Source: Treponema sp. UBA1226 (GTDB lineage: Bacteria; Spirochaetota; Spirochaetia; Treponematales; Treponemataceae). From it: 24,382 nt of DNA. The notes beneath the pieces were generated by a model that saw only the letters and a program-made list of their open reading frames with translations, was not told the origin of the DNA and did not search any database. The translations under genes and the position numbers were made by a program. Below are positions 13,802-20,788 of the stretch, piece by piece. The stretch is from NCBI GenBank assembly GCA_002309195.1, contig DBWY01000005.1, forward strand, positions 15,603 to 39,984, in the 5' to 3' direction. Position 1 is the stretch's first letter. The number at the start of each line of letters is the position of its first letter.

Positions 13802-16219
13802 TTAATCCAACTCTATATAACTTATCTGAATCCAGAAATTAATATATTCATCCGGATAATCTGTGCAAAGAAGCTGCGGTTGAATCGCATATGGAGCATT
13901 GAGCCTGTAGAATGGAACTATACTAGACAGCGCATGATATTGTATACATTCATTTATCATTTCACTGGTACCAGGGTCATATTCTATCATATCTTTCGCA
14001 TGGAACGTAAGTGAATCACTCGGGGAGTTCATATCAAAAGTATAAGAATAATATGAAAAAGACGGCCATTCATTACCAGGATATGTGTCAAATGTGGTTT
14101 GATTAAAATTTACTAAAGGCTGTGCCTGTGAACCTGTTTTATAAAGATATACATTACCGGTTATTTGGCAGTCAGTTCCGCCATCATTAATTGCACAGTA
14201 TAAAAGAGCAGATGAAACATACAACCTTATAGTTTTAATCTTTACCTTTACATATCTGGTGGTTGTTCTCGTCTTACAGCGATCTCGCTTCTGAACTACT
14301 GTAATCTGATAATCACTTGAACTAGGTGAAAGAAAATAATTTGTTACAGAGTTTCCGCCGACACTAACAGAATCTATTGTGTTACCGTAGTTCCCTGCAG
14401 TTACAGTATAATTTACTCCATCAGTTTTTAGATAGCTGAATACCCAGAAAACATTTGAACTTTGTCTTACTTCATGTGCACCGTTGCCGCTGGTTTCAGT
14501 GACATTTATATCTGCATCGCTTAAAATTCCCTGTACATAAATATCTTCATAGAAAGTCTGAGGATTGTAACAAGACTTTTCAACTTTAATGGATAAACTA
14601 TGAGAACCAAGATCAAGATAGCCGCTGTTTTCAAGCGGAGTGTTGCCATCTTTAATGGTCAGCGTTTCACCAGTACCTGGTGTAACAACATAATATAAAA
14701 GTCCGCCATCAGCTACTTTAACATCGTAATTTGTATAAGAGTTGAACTGATTTCCCTGTTCGTTATCGTTAGTAGATGAAACTATGTTTGAATGCGCTGC
14801 TTCTTTGTAAAAAACTATCGAAGGTTTTTGAAGTTTCTGAACAACTTTTATTTTACGTGTTAAAACAACATCATTGCAGTTTTCTTTATGAACTGTTACA
14901 GAAATTTCATTTGATGTTAAACAGTTAAGATTAACTTTTTTCTCATTTGTATCTTCACTAAAAATTGATGACCCGACTCTTCCCGAAATTGTAGTTCCTG
15001 TTTCACTTCTTATCGTACATTCTACCGTATCAGAAGTATGATCAACTTCGATATATTCAAAGTTCTGTGAATCTTTATCTCTATTAGGATTTATACTGAA
15101 CTCTATTGCAGGATCCGAAATCTTTTTAATTACCGCAACTCTTTTTGTAACAGATACAGGACGACTTCCATCGCGTCTTATCGTTGCATTTATCGTGTAC
15201 TTTCCTGTTCCAAGCTGCTGTTCATATTTATTAGTTGAACTTGCTATTGTAGTTCCGTTTATATCGCCTTCAATCGTACTTCCGTTTTCTGCAGAAATCG
15301 TACAGGTAACTTTATCATTTGCAGAATCAACTTCGATGTACTCATAATTTTCAGAATCTTTTTTACCGTTATAATCCAGAGAGAAAGTTATTCCAGGCTC
15401 ATTAAGAATCTGAACACCGAGCGCACCGTTTGTAGAAACGATTTCACTTTTTAAACCGTGCTTTCCTATTACCTGTACAGTAAAATCGTAATAAAGATTT
15501 TCTGCCTGAATTGACTCAAAACAATAACTTATCGAATTACCGCTTTGAGGCATCGGAACAATCTGCTTTCCTAAAAAACTTCCGTCTTCTTTTGAATAAC
15601 AGCATATTTCAAACTGTGCATCTTTATTTTTATTCTTACTTCTGTCAGGAATATCAAAAGAAACATGATGCTTTTGAGTATTCTGATAATACTTGTGAGA
15701 ACTTTCCTGATTATTAAGATTCTTAATATTCTCAGGCGGTGTATTCTGAATAAATGAAGTTGAATAAAATAATTCCGGGTTTGATTTTTTTAATGCAGCA
15801 ACATCATCATAGCCTGTACGGTTATCAGGCCAGAGACATCCTGAAAGAGTTATTGTTTCTCCTTCATATGCATCATCAAGCTTTGCCTCAATTTTTATTG
15901 TGTCAGGATTAATTTGTTCCTGACTTATTATTGTTCCGCATGAAAGAGTAAAAAATTCTACGCTGTTTTTAGCTAAAGTATTATGCTGTTCTGGATTTAT
16001 AAGATTTAAATAAATGACTACTTCGTTATTAGAGTCTCCCTGCGCAGAAACATTGGGCTTACCGTTAATGACAGTACACGGAGAAATATATTCAACACCG
16101 GCAACCTGACAGGTAGATGACCAGTATTCAAAATAGCCTCTTACCGGTTCTTTACACGAAAAGAAAATGACAGAGAAATTTATTACTGCCAGAAAGATAA
16201 AACACTTTTTTAATTTCAA
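13802..16219 (-). CDS. Large repeat-containing putative lipoprotein
   Basis: This 805-residue protein is not recognised as a named family. The start is TTG at 16219 behind AGGGA. MKLKKCFIFLAVINFSVIFF is a signal sequence followed by SCKEP, a relaxed lipobox with Cys22 as the lipidation site, so an envelope or surface lipoprotein is likely. Two repeats of about 95 residues lie near 274-366 and 369-461, each with EPGITFS- or DPAIEFS-like starts, then D-SENYEYIEVD or DSQNFEYIEVD, then a C-T-I core and a KRVAVIKK-like end. A diverged third begins near 465. They look like beta-sandwich, Ig-like modules. The C-terminal third has no recognisable motif. It has its own promoter and sits between carA and carB without an evident functional link. 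Confidence 0.8.
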   Translation of the reverse strand: MKLKKCFIFLAVINFSVIFFSCKEPVRGYFEYWSSTCQVAGVEYISPCTVINGKPNVSAQGDSNNEVVIYLNLINPEQHNTLAKNSVEFFTLSCGTIISQEQINPDTIKIEAKLDDAYEGETITLSGCLWPDNRTGYDDVAALKKSNPELFYSTSFIQNTPPENIKNLNNQESSHKYYQNTQKHHVSFDIPDRSKNKNKDAQFEICCYSKEDGSFLGKQIVPMPQSGNSISYCFESIQAENLYYDFTVQVIGKHGLKSEIVSTNGALGVQILNEPGITFSLDYNGKKDSENYEYIEVDSANDKVTCTISAENGSTIEGDINGTTIASSTNKYEQQLGTGKYTINATIRRDGSRPVSVTKRVAVIKKISDPAIEFSINPNRDKDSQNFEYIEVDHTSDTVECTIRSETGTTISGRVGSSIFSEDTNEKKVNLNCLTSNEISVTVHKENCNDVVLTRKIKVVQKLQKPSIVFYKEAAHSNIVSSTNDNEQGNQFNSYTNYDVKVADGGLLYYVVTPGTGETLTIKDGNTPLENSGYLDLGSHSLSIKVEKSCYNPQTFYEDIYVQGILSDADINVTETSGNGAHEVRQSSNVFWVFSYLKTDGVNYTVTAGNYGNTIDSVSVGGNSVTNYFLSPSSSDYQITVVQKRDRCKTRTTTRYVKVKIKTIRLYVSSALLYCAINDGGTDCQITGNVYLYKTGSQAQPLVNFNQTTFDTYPGNEWPSFSYYSYTFDMNSPSDSLTFHAKDMIEYDPGTSEMINECIQYHALSSIVPFYRLNAPYAIQPQLLCTDYPDEYINFWIQISYIELD

Positions 16220-16231
16220 TTAAATATCCCT

Positions 16232-16246
16232 CAGGTTACAAACCTG
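16232..16246 (-). promoter_or_regulatory. Small hairpin before the lipoprotein ribosome site
   Basis: CAGGTT TGT AACCTG on the minus strand gives a six-base-pair stem directly abutting the AGGGA ribosome site. It may modulate translation initiation; chance is possible. Confidence 0.3.
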
Positions 16247-16268
16247 CTTCCCACACTCTCTTGGCTAA

Positions 16269-16297
16269 ATTATAATATGAAAAAATTCAGTTGTCTA
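16269..16297 (-). promoter_or_regulatory. Promoter of the lipoprotein gene
   Basis: On the minus strand TAGACA (16297-16292), a 17-base spacer and a consensus TATAAT (16274-16269). The leader has no hexaloop-terminator element. Confidence 0.75.
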
Positions 16298-16340
16298 CAA
16301 AATTTATCCAAAAACTCCATTTTTTTACAGAGGGAATTTA

Positions 16341-17441
16341 CTAAAGGGACTTTACAAACCTGTCAAATAAAAAGTTGGTATCGTGGGGACCGCCGCATGC
16401 TTCGGGGTGAAACTGTACGCTGAATGCCGGAATATCAGTATAATCAATTCCTTCACATGTCTCATCGTTTACGTTTATAAAACTCAATCGTGCAAAATCC
16501 GGGAGTGTTGAACTTTCTACCGCATAACCGTGATTCTGACTTGTAATGTAAACCCTTCCTATTTCTGTATCTTTTACAGGATGATTTCCACCGCGATGAC
16601 CGTATTTTAATTTAGAAGTTTTTGCACCGCGCGCGAGAGCCAGCATCTGATGCCCTAGACAGATTCCGAAAATCGGAAGCTTTCCGTATTCGCAGAGCTT
16701 TTTTATTTCTTCGATGATGCCGGTATTTTCTGCAGGATCTCCAGGTCCGTTGGAAAGCATGATTCCATCCGGGTTAAGCTCTAAAATCTGTTCTGCTTTT
16801 GTATCTCCAGGAACGACTGTTACATGACATCCTCTTTTTTCGAGTTCTCTCTGAATGTTTTTCTTTGCACCGAAATCCCAGAGTATGATGTGGTGTGATT
16901 TTTCTGAATCAGAAGATTTTAATGAGTCTTTTGAATTGATTTTTATTTCGTTGCACGTTACTGTTTCTACTGCCTTTTCAATTCTGTATTCTTTGATTTC
17001 GTTAAGGAGACTGTCTGTTATGTCGGGTCTTTTGTCTGTTCCGCTTAAAATCATTCCGTTCATAACTCCGGCTTCGCGAAGTTTTTTTGTAAGGGCTCTT
17101 GTGTCAATTCCGCATATACCGATTATACCCTGAGCTTTAAGAAAATCATCAAGCGTTGTGTCACAGCGAAAGTTAGAAGGTTTTTCGCAGAGCTCTCGAA
17201 CGATATAACCGCTCACCCATGATTTTTTACTTTCAAAATCTTCGCTCATCACACCGTAATTTCCAATCAGAGGAAAAGTCTGAGTTACAATCTGTCCGTA
17301 GTAACTGGGGTCCGTCAAAGTTTCTACATAACCTGTCATTCCGGTTGTAAAAACAGTTTCACCGGTTGTAGTTCCTTCTGCACCGATTGACTGTCCTTCA
17401 AAAACTGTTCCGTCAGCAAGTACTAAATATGCTCTGCTCAT
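16341..17441 (-). CDS. carA: Carbamoyl-phosphate synthase small chain (glutaminase subunit)
   Basis: CarA hydrolyses glutamine and delivers ammonia to CarB for carbamoyl phosphate, the precursor of pyrimidines and arginine. The 366-residue product starts MSRAYLVLADGTVFEGQSIG with the N-terminal CPSase domain (TTGETVFTTGMTGYVETLTDPSYYGQ split over 25-50). The class I amidotransferase domain has GICLGHQM (nucleophile Cys261) and FHPEACGGPHDT (His345, Glu347). I chose the ATG at 17441 with GGAG upstream; the longer frame would overlap the nadE end without a ribosome site. It begins two bases after the nadE stop, so nadE-carA is one operon governed by the nadE leader. carB lies 2.7 kb away, separated by the lipoprotein gene. 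Confidence 0.96.
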   Translation of the reverse strand: MSRAYLVLADGTVFEGQSIGAEGTTTGETVFTTGMTGYVETLTDPSYYGQIVTQTFPLIGNYGVMSEDFESKKSWVSGYIVRELCEKPSNFRCDTTLDDFLKAQGIIGICGIDTRALTKKLREAGVMNGMILSGTDKRPDITDSLLNEIKEYRIEKAVETVTCNEIKINSKDSLKSSDSEKSHHIILWDFGAKKNIQRELEKRGCHVTVVPGDTKAEQILELNPDGIMLSNGPGDPAENTGIIEEIKKLCEYGKLPIFGICLGHQMLALARGAKTSKLKYGHRGGNHPVKDTEIGRVYITSQNHGYAVESSTLPDFARLSFINVNDETCEGIDYTDIPAFSVQFHPEACGGPHDTNFLFDRFVKSL

Positions 17442-17443
17442 TT

Positions 17444-18229
17444 TTAAAACTCCAGATAAACAGGGAGATCTGGTATAAAGCATGGAAGCTGAATAATATC
17501 AAGTTTAAATTTATTCTTCTTCCATCTTTCGATTATTTTTTCATAATGGATTCCCTTTTTATTTTCTCTTATCAGTTCATTTACTTCGTGATATGTCCAG
17601 CCAAGGTTATCTTCATCCGTTTTTCCGCACATTCCGTCACTCGGTGCTTTGTGTACGATTTCTTTCGGGAGTCCTGAATAATCTCCAAGGGCAACTACTT
17701 CATCAGTCGTAAGCTTACTTATCGGCGCAAAGCTTCCTGCACTGTCTCCGTAAAACGTACTGTATCCCATTGCGTCTTCGCTCAAATTACATGTATTTGC
17801 AACCATTGCGTTTCCTAAAAGCGATGCAATTCCGTAAAGTGTCGTCATACGAAGTCTTGCCGGTGTGTTTGTCTTATAATTTGCATAGCTGAAATTTTCT
17901 TCGCTGAATTTTTCCTGTATTCTGTCTGTAAGTCCCGTGTATGCATCTTCAATATTTATCGTTGCGTGTTTGATTCCAAGAAAATCGCACACACGTCTGC
18001 TGTCTTCGATATCACTCTGGATTCCGTTCGGAAGCATTACACCAAAAACCCTTTCTTTACCGAGTGCATCTGTCAAAAGTTTTGCAGTAAGCGCAGAATC
18101 TTTTCCGCCAGAAATTCCTATCACAGCCATGGCATCGCTTTTTGCATTAACCGAAAACCAGTTTTTGATCCATTCAACACATGATTTGTAAATGAATTCT
18201 GCATCAAAATTATAATTTGTATCCGACAT
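17444..18229 (-). CDS. nadE: NH3-dependent NAD+ synthetase
   Basis: NadE adenylates nicotinic acid adenine dinucleotide and amidates it to NAD+. The 261-residue product starts MSDTNYNFDAEFIYKSCVEW and has the PP-loop ATPase signature SGGKDS at 40-45, then the substrate-binding LRMTTLYGIASLLGNAMVANTCN and the KAPSDGMCGKTDEDNLGW segment. No nitrilase-type glutaminase domain is attached, so this is the ammonia-dependent form, which ties it to free ammonia. The ATG at 18229 follows a GGAGG site; a GTG at 18256 would lie inside the leader terminator and was rejected. Divergent from dapF and followed by carA. Its leader has the hexaloop-terminator element. Confidence 0.95.
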   Translation of the reverse strand: MSDTNYNFDAEFIYKSCVEWIKNWFSVNAKSDAMAVIGISGGKDSALTAKLLTDALGKERVFGVMLPNGIQSDIEDSRRVCDFLGIKHATINIEDAYTGLTDRIQEKFSEENFSYANYKTNTPARLRMTTLYGIASLLGNAMVANTCNLSEDAMGYSTFYGDSAGSFAPISKLTTDEVVALGDYSGLPKEIVHKAPSDGMCGKTDEDNLGWTYHEVNELIRENKKGIHYEKIIERWKKNKFKLDIIQLPCFIPDLPVYLEF

Positions 18230-18240
18230 ACAGCCTCCAG

Positions 18241-18299
18241 AAAAAAAGACGCTCACTCAATCTGCCGGGACTAATCCGGTAAATCAAATGAACGTCTTT
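18241..18299 (-). terminator. Attenuator terminator in the nadE leader
   Basis: On the minus strand AAAGACGTTCATT (18299-18287) pairs with AGTGAGCGTCTTT (18257-18245) in 13 base pairs with G-U wobbles, followed by a T run. It ends just before the GGAGG ribosome site of nadE. The loop contains a small CCGG/CCGG stem. Its 5' arm overlaps the hexaloop hairpin. Confidence 0.85.
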
Positions 18300-18303
18300 G
18301 TTC
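18290..18303 (-). promoter_or_regulatory. Hexaloop antiterminator hairpin, nadE copy
   Basis: GAAC AAAGAC GTTC on the minus strand: a four-base-pair stem and an A1/G4 hexaloop. The stem sequence is wholly different from the glnA and gltB copies (CGAC/GTCG), yet pairing is kept and the loop is nearly identical, which argues for RNA structure rather than a DNA site. Confidence 0.7.
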
Positions 18304-18310
18304 TTTGGAT

Positions 18311-18339
18311 GTTATACAACTAAAGCACGATATCGTCAA
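18311..18339 (-). promoter_or_regulatory. Promoter of nadE-carA
   Basis: On the minus strand TTGACG (18339-18334), a 17-base spacer and TATAAC (18316-18311). It is back to back with the dapF promoter, with nine bases between the two -35 boxes. Confidence 0.75.
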
Positions 18340-18348
18340 TACTATTTC

Positions 18349-18378
18349 TTGACAAACAGTCGTGTTTTGATGTAAAAC
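18349..18378 (+). promoter_or_regulatory. Promoter of dapF-dapL
   Basis: TTGACA (18349-18354) is followed at 17 or 18 bases by GTAAAA or TAAAAC (18372-18378). The -35 is consensus and the -10 is weak. Transcription would start a few bases before the hexaloop hairpin. Confidence 0.65.
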
Positions 18379-18385
18379 AAGACTA

Positions 18386-18401
18386 ACGGCAAAGAGGCCG
18401 T
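18386..18401 (+). promoter_or_regulatory. Hexaloop antiterminator hairpin, dapF copy
   Basis: ACGGC AAAGAG GCCGT: a five-base-pair stem around an A1/G4 hexaloop. Compared with glnA and gltB, the change from A-T to G-C in the stem is compensated on both sides (CGAC/GTCG to CGGC/GCCG). The loop and the 3' arm form the start of the terminator 5' arm. Confidence 0.75.
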
Positions 18402-18470
18402 AGATATTTTTCTTATGTATCTTACTTTATGTATTTTACATGCGGAATATGTCTACGGCCTCTTTTTTTT
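18391..18470 (+). terminator. Attenuator terminator in the dapF leader
   Basis: AAAGAGGCCGTAGA (18391-18404) pairs perfectly with TCTACGGCCTCTTT (18452-18465) in 14 base pairs, followed by more T (to 18470). The loop is long and holds a small ATGTA/TACAT stem. It ends about 9 bases before the GGAGG site of dapF. Confidence 0.9.
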
Positions 18471-18485
18471 ATTGATGGAGGCGTT

Positions 18486-19367
18486 ATGAATTTTACAAAA
18501 ATGCATGGTTGCGGAAACGATTATATTTATTTTGACTGTACCGAAGAAGAATTTCCCGGAGGTCCAGAAGGAGAACGCCGTGCTGCAATCAAACTTTCTG
18601 ACAGACATTTTGGAATCGGCGGAGACGGAATAATCCTTATCAAAAAAGGAAAAACCGCTGATTTTGAAATGGTAATGTACAATGCCGATGGAAGCAGAAG
18701 CCAGATGTGTGGCAACGGCATCCGCTGTGTCGGAAAGTATTTATATGACGCAGGAAAAACTTTAGGCAAAGAATTTACAGTAGAATCTATGGGAGCCGTT
18801 AAAAAACTTACGGTTGTCGAAGGTGAAAGAAAAGACAAAATTACAAAACTCTCTGTCGATATGGGAAAACCGATTCTCGAAGCAGAAAAAATTCCGGTTG
18901 ATATTTCTCAAGCAGCAGTCGATGTCGCCAAAAATGTCATAAATCATCCCCTTACAATCGACGGAACAGAATATAAAATCACGTGCGTTTCGATGGGAAA
19001 CCCTCACGCAGTCGTATTCATCGATAAAAAGGCAGACGATTCCCTCGTTCTTGAAAAAGGTCCACTTTTTGAAAACAATTCGTTCTTCCCTGAGCGCACC
19101 AACACAGAGTTTGCTTATGTCGAAGACCGAAGGACAGTCTGGATGCGTGTTTGGGAACGCGGAACAGGTGAAACTTTAGCATGTGGAACCGGAACATGCG
19201 CAACGGTTGTAGCAGCAATTTTAAACGGACTTGTTGATGCAGGGAAAAAAATTACCGTTCATCTTCTTGGCGGAGACTTAGAAATAAAATGGAGCGGCAA
19301 AGAAGAAGACAGCGTCTTTATGACAGGCCCTGCAGAAACAGTATTTACAGGCGATGTTGAATTATAG
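18486..19367 (+). CDS. dapF: Diaminopimelate epimerase
   Basis: DapF converts LL- to meso-diaminopimelate for lysine and, in many bacteria, peptidoglycan. The 293-residue product starts MNFTKMHGCGNDYIYFD at an ATG behind GGAGG; the in-frame upstream ATG at 18429 lies in the terminator loop without a ribosome site. Both catalytic cysteines are present: Cys75 in SQMCGNGIRC and Cys233 in LACGTGTCA. HFGIGGDGIILI and MGNPHAVVF are further family motifs. It is followed after 22 bases by dapL, the preceding enzyme of the pathway, so the pair completes the aminotransferase route to meso-DAP. Confidence 0.97.
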   Translation: MNFTKMHGCGNDYIYFDCTEEEFPGGPEGERRAAIKLSDRHFGIGGDGIILIKKGKTADFEMVMYNADGSRSQMCGNGIRCVGKYLYDAGKTLGKEFTVESMGAVKKLTVVEGERKDKITKLSVDMGKPILEAEKIPVDISQAAVDVAKNVINHPLTIDGTEYKITCVSMGNPHAVVFIDKKADDSLVLEKGPLFENNSFFPERTNTEFAYVEDRRTVWMRVWERGTGETLACGTGTCATVVAAILNGLVDAGKKITVHLLGGDLEIKWSGKEEDSVFMTGPAETVFTGDVEL

Positions 19368-19389
19368 GAAAAGTAATTAGGAGAACAAA

Positions 19390-20589
19390 ATGAAAATAAA
19401 TAAAAACTTTTTAGACCTAGAAGAAAGCTATCTTTTTTCTACGGTCAATAAAAAAACACGCGAGTTTGCAGCTTCTCATCCTGATGCAGACATAATAAAA
19501 CTTTCAATCGGTGACGTAACCCGTCCGCTCTGCCCTGCCGTAATTGATGCAATGCACAAGGCAGTTGACGAAATGGCAGACGAAAAAACATTCCGCGGCT
19601 ATCCGCCAGAACAGGGCTATGATTTTATCCTTGAAAGAATTCTTGAAAATGACTATACAAAACGTGGAATCAAACTCAACAAAGATGAAATATTTCTTTC
19701 TGACGGAGCAAAATCTGACTGCGGAAATATCGGAGACATTTTTGCAACCGACAACACAGTTGCAATCTGCGATCCAGTTTACCCTGTTTACATCGACACG
19801 AACATCATGAACGGAAGAAAAGATAAAATAATAATTCTTCCATGCAGCGCAGAAACAGAATTTCTTCCTGCAATCCCGGGCGAAAATGATAAAGTTCCTG
19901 ACATAATTTATCTTTGCTTTCCGAATAATCCGACTGGAACAGTCGCTTCAAAAGCTTATCTTAAAAAATGGGTTGATTATGCAAACAAGCATCACAGCGT
20001 AATTTTGTATGATTCAGCATATGAAGCATTCATAACAGATCCAGAAATCCCAAAATCGATTTATGAAATCGAAGGTGCAGAATCATGCGCAATAGAACTG
20101 CGTTCTTTTTCAAAAACTGCAGGATTTACCGGACTTCGCTGCGGTTATACAGTTGTTCCGCATAAGCTTGTTTTTGATAATGTTGAATTAAACTCATTAT
20201 GGCGCAGGCGTCAGAGTACAAAATTTAACGGTGTTTCTTACATAACACAAAAAGCTGCAGAGGCTGTTTACTCAAGCGAAGGACAAAAACAGATTCAGGA
20301 AAATCTTTCATTCTACCGCGAAAATGCAGAATTGATTTTTAAAGGAGTAACAGAAGCAGGATTTAAAGCATTCGGCGGAAAATATTCTCCTTATGTCTGG
20401 CTTAAAATTCCAGAAGGATTTACAAGCTGGTCATTCTTTGATGAGCTTCTTGTAAAATGCAATGTAGTCGGAACACCAGGAAGCGGCTTTGGAAAAATGG
20501 GAGAAGGCTATCTTAGACTTACAGGTTTTGGAAGCCGCGAGCGCACTATCGAAGCAATTGAGAGAATAAAAAAAATTTTCGCAAAATAA
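19390..20589 (+). CDS. dapL: LL-diaminopimelate aminotransferase
   Basis: DapL converts tetrahydrodipicolinate directly to LL-diaminopimelate using glutamate as amino donor, bypassing the DapD/DapC/DapE steps. The 399-residue product is a fold-type I PLP enzyme: SIGDVTRPLCPAV, TFRGYPPEQGYDFI, FLSDGAKSDCGNIGDIF, DPVYPVYIDTNIMNG, CFPNNPTGTVASK, and RSFSKTAGFTGLRCGY with Lys242 as the Schiff-base lysine. A close ATG behind AGGAG sets the start. The use of glutamate links it to the nitrogen theme of the other hexaloop-controlled genes. No terminator of its own is visible; the glnA leader hairpin probably serves. Confidence 0.97.
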   Translation: MKINKNFLDLEESYLFSTVNKKTREFAASHPDADIIKLSIGDVTRPLCPAVIDAMHKAVDEMADEKTFRGYPPEQGYDFILERILENDYTKRGIKLNKDEIFLSDGAKSDCGNIGDIFATDNTVAICDPVYPVYIDTNIMNGRKDKIIILPCSAETEFLPAIPGENDKVPDIIYLCFPNNPTGTVASKAYLKKWVDYANKHHSVILYDSAYEAFITDPEIPKSIYEIEGAESCAIELRSFSKTAGFTGLRCGYTVVPHKLVFDNVELNSLWRRRQSTKFNGVSYITQKAAEAVYSSEGQKQIQENLSFYRENAELIFKGVTEAGFKAFGGKYSPYVWLKIPEGFTSWSFFDELLVKCNVVGTPGSGFGKMGEGYLRLTGFGSRERTIEAIERIKKIFAK

Positions 20590-20599
20590 AAAAAAATTG

Positions 20600-20628
20600 T
20601 TGACAAGTTTTTTTATTTGCATTATAAA
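20600..20628 (+). promoter_or_regulatory. Promoter of glnA
   Basis: TTGACA (20600-20605), a 17-base spacer and TATAAA (20623-20628): a near-perfect sigma70 promoter starting 11 bases after the dapL stop. The predicted start near 20635 is a few bases before the hexaloop hairpin. Confidence 0.85.
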
Positions 20629-20640
20629 CAAATTATAAGA

Positions 20641-20654
20641 CGACAAAGAGGTCG
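20641..20654 (+). promoter_or_regulatory. Hexaloop antiterminator hairpin, glnA copy
   Basis: CGAC AAAGAG GTCG: a four-base-pair stem and an A1/G4 hexaloop, overlapping the terminator 5' arm. The 16 bases ACGACAAAGAGGTCG plus flanking A match the gltB copy almost exactly. Confidence 0.75.
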
Positions 20655-20684
20655 CAGGAATAATATTCTTGCGACCTCTTTTTG
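20645..20684 (+). terminator. Attenuator terminator in the glnA leader
   Basis: AAAGAGGTCGCA (20645-20656) pairs with TGCGACCTCTTT (20670-20681). The stem continues inward through a G-U and four more pairs to a three-base loop, about 17 base pairs in all, followed by TTTTT. It also lies about 55 bases past the dapL stop and probably ends that transcript. Confidence 0.9.
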
Positions 20685-20707
20685 TTTATTAAGTAAATTT
20701 TGGCAAT

Positions 20708-20766
20708 GGCGCTGTTATTTTTTTTCGGAGGACGCTCCGGAGAATATGCAGCGCCTTTTGTTTTAA
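20708..20766 (+). promoter_or_regulatory. Second structured element in the glnA leader
   Basis: GGCGCTG (20708-20714) pairs with CAGCGCC (20749-20755). Inside lies CGGAG GACG CTCCG (20726-20739), and TTTTG follows, so it could act as a second weak terminator. The 3' arm overlaps a six-codon frame ATG CAG CGC CTT TTG TTT TAA (20746-20766, MQRLLF) with a GGAG three bases upstream, too close for a good ribosome site. The other four leaders lack such a second element. Confidence 0.5.
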
Positions 20767-20788
20767 TTTATAATTTAAGGAGATTAAA

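Noticed and set aside
18230..18256. GTG-initiated extension of nadE
   Set aside because: Lies in the terminator 3' arm with no ribosome site; the ATG at 18229 has GGAGG at good spacing.
18328..18335. CGATATCG palindrome beside the nadE -35 box
   Set aside because: Only eight bases, single occurrence among the five regulated promoters; likely chance.
18429..18485. ATG-initiated in-frame extension of dapF
   Set aside because: Starts in the terminator loop without a ribosome site; family homology begins at MNFTKMHGCGNDY.
20641..20766. Glutamine riboswitch (glnA RNA) or T-box in the glutamine synthetase leader
   Set aside because: No glutamine-riboswitch consensus and no T-box sequence (TGGN) or specifier stem could be seen; the leader is too short for a T-box.
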